Shown here one piece after another: positions 1-8,356 of a DNA stretch of 64,000 bases; positions within the stretch are counted from its first letter, which is position 1; every line of letters starts with the position of its first letter. The position numbers and the translations under genes were made by a program. Under the pieces are notes generated by a model, which did no database searches, was not told the origin of the DNA, and saw nothing but the letters and a program-made list of their open reading frames with translations. Origin of the DNA: Mycolicibacterium grossiae (lineage in GTDB: Bacteria > Actinomycetota > Actinomycetes > Mycobacteriales > Mycobacteriaceae); contig NZ_CP043474.1 of the NCBI RefSeq assembly GCF_008329645.1, forward strand, positions 1,426,001 through 1,490,000, written 5' to 3'.

Positions 1-1
1 G

Positions 2-730
2 CTCTCCGGTGTCGGCCCGGCAGCGGAACTCGATCACGTGTCCGTCGCGGTCGTACACGATCTTCCCGGCGTGGGCCGCAACCTGCACGACCACCCGCTC
101 TGCGGGGTGACCTACGAGGCCTCGAGAGCCGTTCCGCCCGGGCGGAACAACCTCGCCGAGGCGTCGGTGCTGTGGCGCAGCGGGTCGTCCGACGGACCCG
201 ACATGCAGCTGATGTTCATTCACGTGCCGTTCCATCCGCCGCATCTCGCCGCACCGGAGAACGGCTTCACGATCGCGGTGTCCACCGTGCCCGAGGCGCG
301 TGGATCGGTCCGCCTCGCCTCGGCGGACCCCGCGAGTCCGCCCCTCATCGATCCGAACTACCTCGGTGCCGACGCCGACGTTCGCCGGATGGCGCACGGC
401 CTCCAGGTGGCGCGGGACGTCGGGCAGCGCAACGCCTTCGGCGGATGGCGCGGTCGCGAGGTCCTGCCGGGGCCGGACGTCACGGACGAGGCGGCGTTGC
501 GCGCCTACCTCGCCCGCGCCACCAGCACCTACTACCACCCCGTCGGTACCTGCGCCATGGGCACCGGACCGGAGGCGGTCGTGGACCCCGAGTTGCGGGT
601 ACGGGGACTGGTCGGGCTCCGCGTGGTCGACGCGTCGATCATGCCGCGCATCGTCGCGACCAACACGAATGCGGCGACGGTCGCGATCGCCGAGAAGGGC
701 GCCGACCTCATCCGGACGGCCCGGCTCTGA
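2..730 (+). CDS. GMC-family FAD alcohol oxidoreductase, C-terminal part (truncated by window edge)
   Basis: The window opens inside this gene, so only the last 242 codons are visible; the FAD-binding N-terminus lies outside. The frame is already open at base 2 with LSGVGP followed by HDLPGVGRNLHDHP, the GMC signature-2 region. Near the C-terminus YYHPVGTCAMG supplies the family's catalytic His, and a TNTNAAT stretch supplies the second active-site position (Asn). The family oxidises alcohols such as choline or long-chain and aromatic alcohols using FAD; the substrate cannot be told from this fragment. It converges on the lycopene cyclase with a 24-bp gap, so the two are not co-transcribed. 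Confidence 0.9.
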   Translation, partial: LSGVGPAAELDHVSVAVVHDLPGVGRNLHDHPLCGVTYEASRAVPPGRNNLAEASVLWRSGSSDGPDMQLMFIHVPFHPPHLAAPENGFTIAVSTVPEARGSVRLASADPASPPLIDPNYLGADADVRRMAHGLQVARDVGQRNAFGGWRGREVLPGPDVTDEAALRAYLARATSTYYHPVGTCAMGTGPEAVVDPELRVRGLVGLRVVDASIMPRIVATNTNAATVAIAEKGADLIRTARL

Positions 731-754
731 CCTCTGCGCCTCGCCGCGCGGACG

Positions 755-1951
755 TCAGGACACGGCCACCGCGTCGTTGGTGACCACCGGTCGACGTACC
801 GCCGACGTGACCAGGTGGCCGCGCAACCGGCCGCTCGACTGCAGGAAGAGGCAGTTCATCGCGGTGACGATGCCGCGGACGTCGTCACGGGCGGTGAGGT
901 ACGTCCAGCGATGCTCGTCGGGCAGGCCGAAGAACTGCTCGAAGAAGCCGGGGACGTCGTCTGGAGGCATCCGCAGGAGCGCCTCGAGGCCGATCCGCCG
1001 GAACCGGTGCACGATCTTCGCGCCCCGCGACCAGACGGTGCGCTGGGCAGCGGCGAGCGCGCGGTCCGGGCCGCCGGGGAGGTGCGCGGCGATCGCGTCG
1101 GCAACCCGGGGGGCGAGCCGCAGGGAGGCGGCCAGGCTGTATCCGGTGGCGGGATGCACGAGCGGCGCCGCGGCGCCGAAGCCGAGCGCGCCGGAGCCGC
1201 GGTGCCGCACCTGGTCGACGGGGAACGACACCCGTTCGGAGACAACGTCGTTCGGCAGGGCGACGCCGTGGTGGGCCAGGCGGGTGTGCAGCCGTCGACG
1301 CAGCGTCGACATCGGCAGTCCCGGCCGGCGCGCCAGAGACGTCTCCTCGACCAGCACCCGCCCGCCGCCGAGCGGGATGACGTAGAGGAAGGTCGGCCAG
1401 CCCAACTCACCGTGGTCGGCGCGCCAGTCCATGAACAGCGCGTCACCGGGCCGGTGCAGCGGCGCTGCGGCGTCCTCGTCGAGGACCAATCCGTAAGCCG
1501 TTTGAGCGGCGGCGGCCCGCGCCGTCGGACGCCCGTCGAGTGGTCGCCACCGACCTCCGGCATCGACGACGACCGACGCCCGCAGCTCGGACCCGTCGGC
1601 CAAGGCGACCACGCCCGGTGCGGGCGAACCGACGGCGCGCCCGGCGTGGATCGCCACCGCCGAGAGCTGGTCGTGGAAGTGGTGTCGTAGGGCGGGGACG
1701 TCGAGGACGGCGTACTCCCAGCCCAATCGGTGCTCGGTGAGGGCGATCGCTCGGCCGGCAGCGCGCGCCGCGACGACGGAGGTCGGCAGATCGGCCGGTA
1801 TCTCGCGACTCCACATCCCGTAGGTCGCCGCCCATGGCCGGTCCGGGGCAGGGTCGACCAAGCCGGTCGTCAGACCGACGCGGCTGCACGCGGCCGCCAG
1901 CGCCACGCCCGCAGGCCCGCCCCCGACCACCAGAACGTCCACGGGTCCCAT
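755..1951 (-). CDS. crtL: Lycopene beta-cyclase (CrtL/CrtY type)
   Basis: A 398-residue flavoprotein that cyclises the ends of lycopene to beta-carotene in carotenoid synthesis. The N-terminus has the dinucleotide-binding motif VVGGGPAG (about residues 8-15). Family marks follow in order: TYGMW near residue 44, FMDWR near 193, FLYVIPLGGGRVLVEET near 207, a HPATGYSLA segment near 285 and an FFEQFFGLP block near 340. The length matches monomeric bacterial cyclases rather than the split crtYc/crtYd type. No other carotenoid gene (crtE, crtB, crtI) is visible, so it is either an isolated cyclase or the edge of a cluster to the left. Light-dependent or constitutive control cannot be judged. Confidence 0.9.
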   Translation of the reverse strand: MGPVDVLVVGGGPAGVALAAACSRVGLTTGLVDPAPDRPWAATYGMWSREIPADLPTSVVAARAAGRAIALTEHRLGWEYAVLDVPALRHHFHDQLSAVAIHAGRAVGSPAPGVVALADGSELRASVVVDAGGRWRPLDGRPTARAAAAQTAYGLVLDEDAAAPLHRPGDALFMDWRADHGELGWPTFLYVIPLGGGRVLVEETSLARRPGLPMSTLRRRLHTRLAHHGVALPNDVVSERVSFPVDQVRHRGSGALGFGAAAPLVHPATGYSLAASLRLAPRVADAIAAHLPGGPDRALAAAQRTVWSRGAKIVHRFRRIGLEALLRMPPDDVPGFFEQFFGLPDEHRWTYLTARDDVRGIVTAMNCLFLQSSGRLRGHLVTSAVRRPVVTNDAVAVS

Positions 1952-1984
1952 CGTGCCCGATCGTCGGGCGCGCTCATCGCGTGC

Positions 1985-2920
1985 CTAGCGTGCCGCCGCG
2001 CGCCGGGAGCCGAGTCGGCCGTGGCGCCGATGGAGCCACAGCACCAGGACACCGGCGACCACGATGCCCACCAGGTTGAGCGCCAACTGCGCGGTCGACT
2101 CCGCGGCGACCGCCCAGTCACCGATCGTCGCGGCGATCACCGCGAAGCCTGCGGCGGGAACCGTGGTCACCGAGATGAACACGCCGACGAGGGCGGCGGA
2201 CTTCGCCGAGACGAGCGACAGCATCCCCGCGGCGCCGGCGAGCAGCGCCACGGCGAGGGACAGCGGCCCGATCTGGAAGATGAAGTCGACGTCCTGCAGT
2301 TGACTGGTGTCCTGCAGCGTCACCCACCCGAGCGCCTCGGCCCCGAGCGTGGCCCCGGCCGTCAGCAGCATCGCGACCGGAAATCCGATCAGGAGAGCCG
2401 AGACCGCGCGGCGGGCGAGGTCGCCACGACGGCGCACGATGGCGACGGCCAGCGCGGCGAGCGGCCCGAACTCGGGGCCCACCACCATGGCCCCGACGAC
2501 GGTGACCGGCGAGTCGGTGACCACGCCGACCGCGGCGATGAGGCACGCCAGACAGAGGAATGCGACGAAGGTGACGTTGAGTCGGGACTCGTCGCGGGTC
2601 CGCTCGGCCAATTCGTCCCAGACGATGGCATCGGCGGGATCGCCCTCGGCTTCCTCCTCGGCCCGGTACGCGGCGGTCGACAGCACGGTATCGACGACGT
2701 CGAGGGTGATGGCGCCGGAACGCTGGATGCCCAGGCGCTTCAACTCCTGCACGAGTCCGTCGGCGCACTCGCGGGCGATGTCCGCGGTGATCTCGTCACC
2801 CTCGGGTTCCAGCGCCGCGCCGCGGTGCACCACGAGGTGAGCCACGCCGACCTCCGCGCGGAGCAGGGCGATGACGTCGTCGGTTCGCGATTGCGGCGCG
2901 ATGACGCGCAAGTGCAGCAC
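1985..2920 (-). CDS. DUF389 family integral membrane protein
   Basis: A 311-residue protein with a soluble N-terminal alpha/beta domain (about 1-110) and a membrane part with about six hydrophobic spans, including SPVTVVGAMVVGPEFGPLAA, which is the conserved core of DUF389 (TIGR00341-like) proteins. The function of this family is not established. The GTG at 2920 was chosen because it begins VLHLRVIAP, the usual N-terminus, and a TACTCT -10 box lies six bases upstream (2927-2932), which fits a leaderless mRNA; no Shine-Dalgarno is present. The frame stays open upstream of this GTG but that part is an antisense shadow of the neighbouring isomerase. Confidence 0.85.
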   Translation of the reverse strand: MLHLRVIAPQSRTDDVIALLRAEVGVAHLVVHRGAALEPEGDEITADIARECADGLVQELKRLGIQRSGAITLDVVDTVLSTAAYRAEEEAEGDPADAIVWDELAERTRDESRLNVTFVAFLCLACLIAAVGVVTDSPVTVVGAMVVGPEFGPLAALAVAIVRRRGDLARRAVSALLIGFPVAMLLTAGATLGAEALGWVTLQDTSQLQDVDFIFQIGPLSLAVALLAGAAGMLSLVSAKSAALVGVFISVTTVPAAGFAVIAATIGDWAVAAESTAQLALNLVGIVVAGVLVLWLHRRHGRLGSRRAAAR

Positions 2921-2926
2921 GCGCGC

Positions 2927-2932
2927 AGAGTA
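2927..2932 (-). promoter_or_regulatory. -10 box of a leaderless promoter for the DUF389 gene
   Basis: On the minus strand the hexamer reads TACTCT (TANNNT) and is followed by six bases and then the GTG start at 2920. In mycobacteria this spacing places the transcription start on the start codon. No convincing -35 box or ribosome-binding site is visible. Confidence 0.45.
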
Positions 2933-2964
2933 GCCCGCGTCGTGGGCCCAAGGCCCGTGAACCG

Positions 2965-4185
2965 CTAGGCCAGCAGACCCTCGTCGACGGCGGTCGCGAG
3001 CATCGGGTAGAGCGGCAGCCGGGGGATCAGGGTCGCCTGCACGGCGTGGTACAGGTCGGGCTTGCCCTCCCACACGCTGGACGCGAGGTGGTTGGCGTGG
3101 TCGAGCTGATGACGCCATGACCCTCGGACGTGATCGATGAGGTACGCGTCGGCGTAGTCCCACCACCGTCGGTACCACTGCGCGTACTCGGGGCGACCGG
3201 TCCTGCGGTGCAGCGCCGCTGCCGCACCGATCGCCTCCGCCGCGACCCAGTGCATCCGGTCGCGGACCACCGGGGTGCCCGACCAGTCGGTGGTGTAGAC
3301 GAAGCCCGGTGCGCCGTCGGCCGCCCAACCGTCGGTGACGGCTCGCTGGAACAGTCTCTCGGCGGCCTCGACGAGGGACCCGTCGCCCGAGCCGAGCGCC
3401 GCGTCGAGGTGCACCAGCAGTCGTGACCACTCGAATCCGTGGCCGATGGTGGCGCCGAACGGCTTGAAGGGGTGATCGGGCTGGTCGCGGTTGAGGTCGA
3501 GGTCCGGCTGCCAGGTGTCGTCGTGGTGCTCGGGGATGCGCCACTCGTGGGAGCCCGCGATGTCGGCGACGAAGCGGCAGACGCGATCGGCACGCGCGAG
3601 CCACGCCCGCTCGCCCGTCACCGACGCCGTTGCGAGCATCGCCTCGACGGCGTGCATGTTCGCGTTGATGCCGCGGTACGGCTCGACGGCGGAAAAGGCG
3701 GTGTCCCACTCGTCGACGCAGCGCCCGTCGGCGTCGGACCAGAACCGATCGAGGAACACCCGTTGCGCCTCCGCCAACAGGTCCGCCGCGCCGGCGAGGC
3801 CAGCCTGCACCGCCGAACCCGCGGCGAGAAGGACGAAAGCGTGGTCGTAGCAGGCCTTGCCGTCGGCCGGTCGGCCGTCGTGGGAGACCGACGGATGCCA
3901 GCCGCCGTGCGCGTCGTCGTGCAGTCGGCTCGTCAAGCCCACCAGCGCCGCCTCTGCGATCGACGCCGAGCCCGGCACGCCGAGCAGGCTACCGAGCGCG
4001 TACACGTGCGTCGTCCTCGCCGTGATCCAGGTGTGCATCGGCTTCGAGCGGTCAGGCCGTCCGTCGCCGTCGAGCCAGTGGGCGCCGCCGCGGGCATCGG
4101 CGGTGTTCCTGCCGAAGGCGAGGAGATGACGGGTGTGGGCGTCGAGCCACGCGCGGTGGCTGGCGCTGTCCGGCCATTCGGGCAT
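2965..4185 (-). CDS. N-acylglucosamine 2-epimerase (AGE) family sugar isomerase/epimerase
   Basis: A 406-residue protein of the AGE alpha6/alpha6-barrel family, whose members interconvert sugars by keto-enol chemistry (N-acetylmannosamine/N-acetylglucosamine epimerases, mannose isomerases, sulfoquinovose isomerases). Aromatic and His/Arg-rich motifs typical of the barrel are spread along it: MHTWITARTTH near residue 48, CYDHAFVLLA near 114, EPYRGINANMHAVEA near 165, IGHGFEWSRLL near 245 and LYHAVQATLIPRLPLYPM near the C-terminus. The ATG at 4185 is preceded by GGAG. No sugar transporter or kinase is adjacent, so the substrate stays open; a mannose- or sulfoquinovose-type isomerase is the likeliest class. 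Confidence 0.8.
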   Translation of the reverse strand: MPEWPDSASHRAWLDAHTRHLLAFGRNTADARGGAHWLDGDGRPDRSKPMHTWITARTTHVYALGSLLGVPGSASIAEAALVGLTSRLHDDAHGGWHPSVSHDGRPADGKACYDHAFVLLAAGSAVQAGLAGAADLLAEAQRVFLDRFWSDADGRCVDEWDTAFSAVEPYRGINANMHAVEAMLATASVTGERAWLARADRVCRFVADIAGSHEWRIPEHHDDTWQPDLDLNRDQPDHPFKPFGATIGHGFEWSRLLVHLDAALGSGDGSLVEAAERLFQRAVTDGWAADGAPGFVYTTDWSGTPVVRDRMHWVAAEAIGAAAALHRRTGRPEYAQWYRRWWDYADAYLIDHVRGSWRHQLDHANHLASSVWEGKPDLYHAVQATLIPRLPLYPMLATAVDEGLLA

Positions 4186-4374
4186 GGGCTCCGCTTTCGT
4201 CGTGGCGGCGATGGCCGCGGCAGCGTATCCGATTCTCGATCTCTGTCTCCGCGGGATCCTCGTCGGCGAGGGGATCGACGTCGTGCGGTGACGACGGAAG
4301 CGATTCGGCGTCGACGTGGTTGCACGATCGGACCACACCCGAAAGGCGAGACCTCACCCGGAAGGCAGTGACCC

Positions 4375-5301
4375 GTGGCGACCAAGACCATGTCCATCCC
4401 TCGTGGGCCCTTCGACCTCGCGGCGGTGCTCCACCTGCCCGACGAGGAGTCTGACGCGTACCCGGTGGTCGTCCTCTCCACGCCGGGGAGCAGCGTCAAG
4501 GAACAGATCGGTGCCAACTACGCATCCCGACTCGCGGCGCGCGGGATCGCCGCACTGGTCTTCGATCCTGCGTACCAGGGGGCGAGCGGCGGCGAACCGC
4601 GCGATCTCGAGGACCCCTACCGCCGCGGCGAGGACATCTCGTACGCCATCGACGCGTTGACGCTCGAGCCCGGCGTGGACGCCGACCGCATCGGCGTTCT
4701 CGGGATCTGCGCCGGGGGCGGCTACGCCGTGCACACCGCACGCACCGATCACCGCATCCGTGCCGTCGGCACCGTGGTCGCCGGCAACATGGGCGAGTCC
4801 TGGCGGTCCCCCGCCTTCGCTCCCGACGGACCCGCTGCCGCTCTCGACGCCCTCGCGGCGGCGCGGACCGAGGAAGTGCGGGCCGGAAAGGAGACCCGGT
4901 TGAACTGGCTCCCCGACACGCTGGAAGACGCCGCGGCCGCCGGCATCACCGACATCGACAACACCCAGGCGATCACCTACTACCGCACGCCGCGCGGCGG
5001 ACATCCCGGCTCGACCAACCGGCGCCTCGCCCGCAGTGACGCACTGTTGTTGGGCTACGACGCCTTTCACCTCGTCGACCAGCTCATGACCCAGCCGCTG
5101 CAGGTGATCGTCGCCGGCCGCAAGGGCGTCACCGGCTCCTACGAGGCGGGCATGAAACTCTGGGAGCTGGCCCCGAATCCGGTGGACCTGATGGTCGTCG
5201 AGGGTGCCGGGCACTACGAGATGTACGACGTTCCCGAATACGTCGATCAGGCCGTCGACCGTCTCGCCGACTTCTATCGCGAGTATCTCCCCGCCCGCTG
5301 A
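4375..5301 (+). CDS. Alpha/beta hydrolase with a Cys nucleophile elbow (dienelactone-hydrolase-like)
   Basis: A 308-residue alpha/beta hydrolase. The nucleophile elbow reads LGICAGGGYA with Cys112 where most hydrolases have Ser; a Cys nucleophile is known from dienelactone hydrolases. Asp and His of the triad are plausible at the C-terminus (VIVAGRKG and VVEGAGHYEMYD). The substrate is unknown. The GTG at 4375 is used; an ATG six codons on (4390) is the alternative. It is divergent from the AGE isomerase across 189 bp that contain nothing else recognisable, and its last 28 bp overlap the convergent NIPSNAP gene. Confidence 0.8.
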   Translation: MATKTMSIPRGPFDLAAVLHLPDEESDAYPVVVLSTPGSSVKEQIGANYASRLAARGIAALVFDPAYQGASGGEPRDLEDPYRRGEDISYAIDALTLEPGVDADRIGVLGICAGGGYAVHTARTDHRIRAVGTVVAGNMGESWRSPAFAPDGPAAALDALAAARTEEVRAGKETRLNWLPDTLEDAAAAGITDIDNTQAITYYRTPRGGHPGSTNRRLARSDALLLGYDAFHLVDQLMTQPLQVIVAGRKGVTGSYEAGMKLWELAPNPVDLMVVEGAGHYEMYDVPEYVDQAVDRLADFYREYLPAR

Positions 5302-5612
5302 GCCGGACGGTCGAGAACGGAGTCGACGCGGCGCGTCTCCGTCGACGCGATGAGGGACGCGTCGAAGTGCGCGTGGTCCGACGCGAACGCGGGACTCCGG
5401 CGATACCGGTCGGCGACCTCTCCCGGGTCCTCGTCCGGCGGGTACTCGACGATCGCCAGCACGCGACGCGCGTCGGTGCCGACGTCGGCCCACACGCCGC
5501 GCACGACGATGCCGAAGGCGAGCAGGCTTTCGGCGTGGCGGGGCCAGAATTCGTTGGTGTAGGTGGACATCGCAGGCGTGCTCACCAATGTGTAGATCCG
5601 CAATTCGAGCAT
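5274..5612 (-). CDS. NIPSNAP family protein
   Basis: A 112-residue single-domain protein starting MLELRIYTL, the typical beginning of NIPSNAP (dimeric ferredoxin-like alpha/beta barrel) proteins. It continues with EFWPRHAESLLAFG and GVWADVGTDARRVLAIVEYP, which follow the family pattern. The molecular role of bacterial NIPSNAP proteins is not settled; many sit beside oxidoreductases. It lies 14 bp downstream of the SDR at 5627-6418 on the same strand, so the two probably form one operon controlled from the operator at 6431-6469. Confidence 0.8.
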   Translation of the reverse strand: MLELRIYTLVSTPAMSTYTNEFWPRHAESLLAFGIVVRGVWADVGTDARRVLAIVEYPPDEDPGEVADRYRRSPAFASDHAHFDASLIASTETRRVDSVLDRPAQRAGRYSR

Positions 5613-5626
5613 GGTCGGCCGCCCGC

Positions 5627-6418
5627 TCAGGACACGCCGCGCACGACGCCACCGTCGACGCGAAGGTCGGCACCGCTGACGTAGTCGGCGTGCGTGCTGG
5701 CGAGGTAGGTCACGGCCGCCGCGATCTCGTCGGGTCGGCCGAACCTGCCGACGTCGTTGGGAAACCACTCCCGTGAGGCCGTCGACTCGATGTCCTCCCA
5801 GGACGGTCCCCAACCATGATGGGCCGCCGCGCGTTCGGCCATGACGCGCGTCGCGTCGGTGAGGATGGCACCGGGCGCCACGACGTTGACGGTGACGCCG
5901 GTGCCGGCCAGCTCCCGAGCGAGTGACACGGCCATGTTGTGGCGAGCGGCCAGCGTCGCCGCGTAGTGGGGTTGGGCCGCGGCCGGCTGGAGAGCCAGTC
6001 CGCCGCCGATCTGGATGACGCGTCCCCAGCCGCGTCGTCGCATGCCCGGCACGAGGTGCCGGATCAGGCGTACACCCGACATCACGTTCGCCTGGTGCAC
6101 GTCGACCCAATCCTCGTCGGTCAGTTCCCACCAGGACAGTCCGTCGTACCGCCCGGCGTTGTTGACGAGGATGTCGACGTCCCCTACTGCCTCGCAGACC
6201 TCCGTGGCTGCTCCGGGATCGGCGAGGTCGCCGAGCACGGCGGTGGCGTCCCCGCCGGCGGCGCGGATGCCCGCGACGACGAATTCCGCTCTGGCGCGGT
6301 CGCGCCCGTGCACGATGACCGAAGCGCCCTCGGCGGCCAGCATCTCGGCGGTCGCCCGGCCGAGACCGGCACTCGACCCCGTCACCAGCGCGCGCTTGCC
6401 GGTCAGTCCCATGTCCAT
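5627..6418 (-). CDS. Short-chain dehydrogenase/reductase fold protein with altered active site
   Basis: A 263-residue classical-length SDR. The cofactor motif TGSSAGLGRA (about 14-23) and the structural NNAG motif are intact. The active site is not: the usual Tyr-x-x-x-Lys reads YAATL, so the catalytic Lys is Leu, and the upstream catalytic Ser position falls in IQIGGGLA and is Gly. The rest of the fold (NVVAPGAI, C-terminal VSGADLRVDGG) is well conserved, so it is a real protein and not a decayed gene. It may bind NAD(P) without standard SDR chemistry. It is divergent from a TetR gene with a shared operator region and is followed by the NIPSNAP gene. Confidence 0.85.
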   Translation of the reverse strand: MDMGLTGKRALVTGSSAGLGRATAEMLAAEGASVIVHGRDRARAEFVVAGIRAAGGDATAVLGDLADPGAATEVCEAVGDVDILVNNAGRYDGLSWWELTDEDWVDVHQANVMSGVRLIRHLVPGMRRRGWGRVIQIGGGLALQPAAAQPHYAATLAARHNMAVSLARELAGTGVTVNVVAPGAILTDATRVMAERAAAHHGWGPSWEDIESTASREWFPNDVGRFGRPDEIAAAVTYLASTHADYVSGADLRVDGGVVRGVS

Positions 6419-6430
6419 GCCTGCTCCTCA

Positions 6431-6469
6431 TCTACGGTCGTATACATCGGCTTCGTATACAGACGTAGA
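6431..6469. promoter_or_regulatory. TetR-type operator between the SDR and its divergent regulator
   Basis: An imperfect palindrome has outer arms TCTACG/CGTAGA and inner arms GTATAC/GTATAC. The 9-mer TCGTATACA occurs twice in direct orientation (6438-6446 and 6453-6461), 15 bp apart. The right arm overlaps the -35 box of the TetR promoter, so binding would block that promoter and probably the SDR promoter too. Confidence 0.7.
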
Positions 6470-6494
6470 CAAGGAGTGATCGATTCCCTACGCT
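6466..6494 (+). promoter_or_regulatory. SigA-like promoter of the TetR gene, leaderless
   Basis: TAGACA (6466-6471), a 17-bp spacer and TACGCT (6489-6494) fit a housekeeping promoter. Six bases separate the -10 box from the GTG at 6501, so the mRNA probably starts on the start codon. Confidence 0.6.
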
Positions 6495-6500
6495 GACGCC

Positions 6501-7079
6501 GTGCCGTCCGAGACCCGCCGGCCACGCAACGCCGAGGCGACGCGGGACGCCATCCTGCAGGCGGCGATCCGGGGTTTCGCGCGCGCCGGATACGACGGCA
6601 TCGGGGTGCGGGAGATCGCCGGCGACGCCGGGGTCACGGCGATGCTCGTCAACCGCTACTTCGGCTCCAAGCAGGGCTTGTTCGCCGAGGCGGTCGACGT
6701 CGCATTCGCCCCTCCAGTGATCGTTCCCGAGGGCGACCAGTCACTCGGGCGGGCTGCCGTCGAAGCCCTGGTCGCGCGATCCGATGCGACGTCCGACGAC
6801 ATGCTGCCGTTTCTGATCCTGCTGAAGTCGGTGTCGAACCCGGACGCCGCCGACATCGTCCGCGACGCCATCGAGCGCCACGTCGGTCACCGGCTGGCCG
6901 GCCGGCTTCCCGCTCCGGGGCGCCAAATCCGCGGCGACGTGCTGTTGTCGGTCATCAGCGGGGTGTTGCTGATGAGACGGGTGGTGGGGACGCGTGCACT
7001 GAACACCCGCAGCACCCAGCGCCTCGAAACCCTGCTCGAGGCGGTGTTCGACGCGGTGAGTGCCACGGAGCTGGACTGA
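6501..7079 (+). CDS. TetR family transcriptional regulator
   Basis: A 192-residue regulator with an N-terminal helix-turn-helix (ATRDAILQAAIRGFARAGYD to VNRYFGSKQGLF, about residues 10-57) and a variable ligand-binding C-terminus. It starts at GTG 6501 without a ribosome-binding site. Its position head-to-head with the SDR/NIPSNAP pair, and a palindrome covering its own -35 box, point to autorepression and repression of the SDR. The ligand is unknown. Confidence 0.9.
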   Translation: MPSETRRPRNAEATRDAILQAAIRGFARAGYDGIGVREIAGDAGVTAMLVNRYFGSKQGLFAEAVDVAFAPPVIVPEGDQSLGRAAVEALVARSDATSDDMLPFLILLKSVSNPDAADIVRDAIERHVGHRLAGRLPAPGRQIRGDVLLSVISGVLLMRRVVGTRALNTRSTQRLETLLEAVFDAVSATELD

Positions 7080-7093
7080 CGCACCCGGTGCCG

Positions 7094-8242
7094 TCAGTGG
7101 ACGGACGATGCGAGTGACGATGCGGCGACGAACAATTCGGCTGTGGCGATGCGCCGCGCCGCCCGGTGCAGCGTCACCGACTGCAGTCCACCGTCGGCAC
7201 CGCGCTCGAGACCGACGCGGAGGACGCCGGCCGGCGTGCCCAGTCGCAGGCCGTCGGTTCCGTGCCGATGCGCCGATCCGGAAGCGCTGACCGCTCGCGC
7301 GACGACGCTGCCCGCCACCGTCGACGCCGCCGCGACGGCGACGGCCGACGTCAGCCCGATCGCCGGGTGCGGTGCAAGCATCGACAGCATGCGCACCGAC
7401 ACGTCGTAGTCGTCGGCACGGACGACATCACCGCTCGTGGTGCGGTAGTCGCGCGGCACGCCGATGACCCCCACCTTCGGGATGGCGTGGCTGATCGGCT
7501 GGTCCGGCGTACTGAGGCCCATTCGCAGTGCGGACTCGCGCCGCAGAGTGACCAGGAGCGGCAGGTGCTCGGCAATCGTCGCATTGTCCTCGGAGCCAGT
7601 GAGGCCGAGGGCCGTCGCGTCGAACAGTGCCGCGGGCGCTCCGGCGCTTACCAGGGTGCCCTCGTGGTGAACACCGCCGGCCGCGACGACGTCCACGGCG
7701 TTGCGGGTCGGCAGAAGGGCGTGCGCGTCGGTCGACAGTCCGGTGAAGCACAGTCCGACCGGGACGCCGAGCGCGGACGTCCCCGGCACGGCGGCGTTCC
7801 CCTCTGTGGGAATGGCGCCGCCCGGCGTGGCAATCTCTGCGGTGAGGATCGTGCCGGTGTTCTGGTTGCGCATCCGCACGGTGGTCACGTCCTCGGCGAC
7901 GGCCACGAGACCGCACTGCAGGGCGTAGAGCCCGATCGCGGTGGCGCAGTTGCCGCAGTTGCTACCCCATTCGACGCGCCGGTCACCGATCGCCACCTGG
8001 GCGAACAGGTAGTCCACGTCGATTCCGGATGCCGGTGAACGGCGCACGATGGCGGCCTTGCTGGTGGTGGAACTGCCCCCGCCGACGCCGTCGAGCTGTC
8101 GCGGGTCGCCGGAACCGAAGGCCGACGTCAGCAGGGCGTCGAGGCCGCCGGCCTGAGCGACGAGGGGGTCGACGTCGACGGCGTTGAACAACCAGCACTT
8201 GCTGGTGCCGCCTCGCATCCAGGTGGCGCGAAGGGTGAACAT
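7094..8242 (-). CDS. PrpF family isomerase (aconitate/4-oxalomesaconate tautomerase type)
   Basis: A 382-residue protein of the PrpF family (diaminopimelate-epimerase-like fold), which moves double bonds in unsaturated tricarboxylates such as 2-methylaconitate or 4-oxalomesaconate. The N-terminal RATWMRGGTSKCW with Lys15, the SSTTSKAAIV segment and the SNCGNCATAIG motif (Cys96, Cys99) are the conserved active-site blocks. The start at ATG 8242 is preceded by AAAGG about 11 bases upstream; a longer reading from 8311 is possible but lacks support. It lies 114 bp downstream of a carboxylate transporter on the same strand. No prpB, prpC or prpD gene is nearby. Confidence 0.85.
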   Translation of the reverse strand: MFTLRATWMRGGTSKCWLFNAVDVDPLVAQAGGLDALLTSAFGSGDPRQLDGVGGGSSTTSKAAIVRRSPASGIDVDYLFAQVAIGDRRVEWGSNCGNCATAIGLYALQCGLVAVAEDVTTVRMRNQNTGTILTAEIATPGGAIPTEGNAAVPGTSALGVPVGLCFTGLSTDAHALLPTRNAVDVVAAGGVHHEGTLVSAGAPAALFDATALGLTGSEDNATIAEHLPLLVTLRRESALRMGLSTPDQPISHAIPKVGVIGVPRDYRTTSGDVVRADDYDVSVRMLSMLAPHPAIGLTSAVAVAAASTVAGSVVARAVSASGSAHRHGTDGLRLGTPAGVLRVGLERGADGGLQSVTLHRAARRIATAELFVAASSLASSVH

Positions 8243-8356
8243 CTCGATCTGACCTTTCCGCACGGCGAGGGGACGTGCTTCCACTCTCACCGTGATCACG
8301 TTGAAGGACAATCACGAAAAACGTGACGGGGGTGAAGGGCTGCTTAACCCTGTCGG

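Noticed and set aside
2921..3709. N-terminal extension of the DUF389 frame over the isomerase gene
   Set aside because: It is antisense-like Arg-rich sequence; the family start and a -10 box support GTG 2920.
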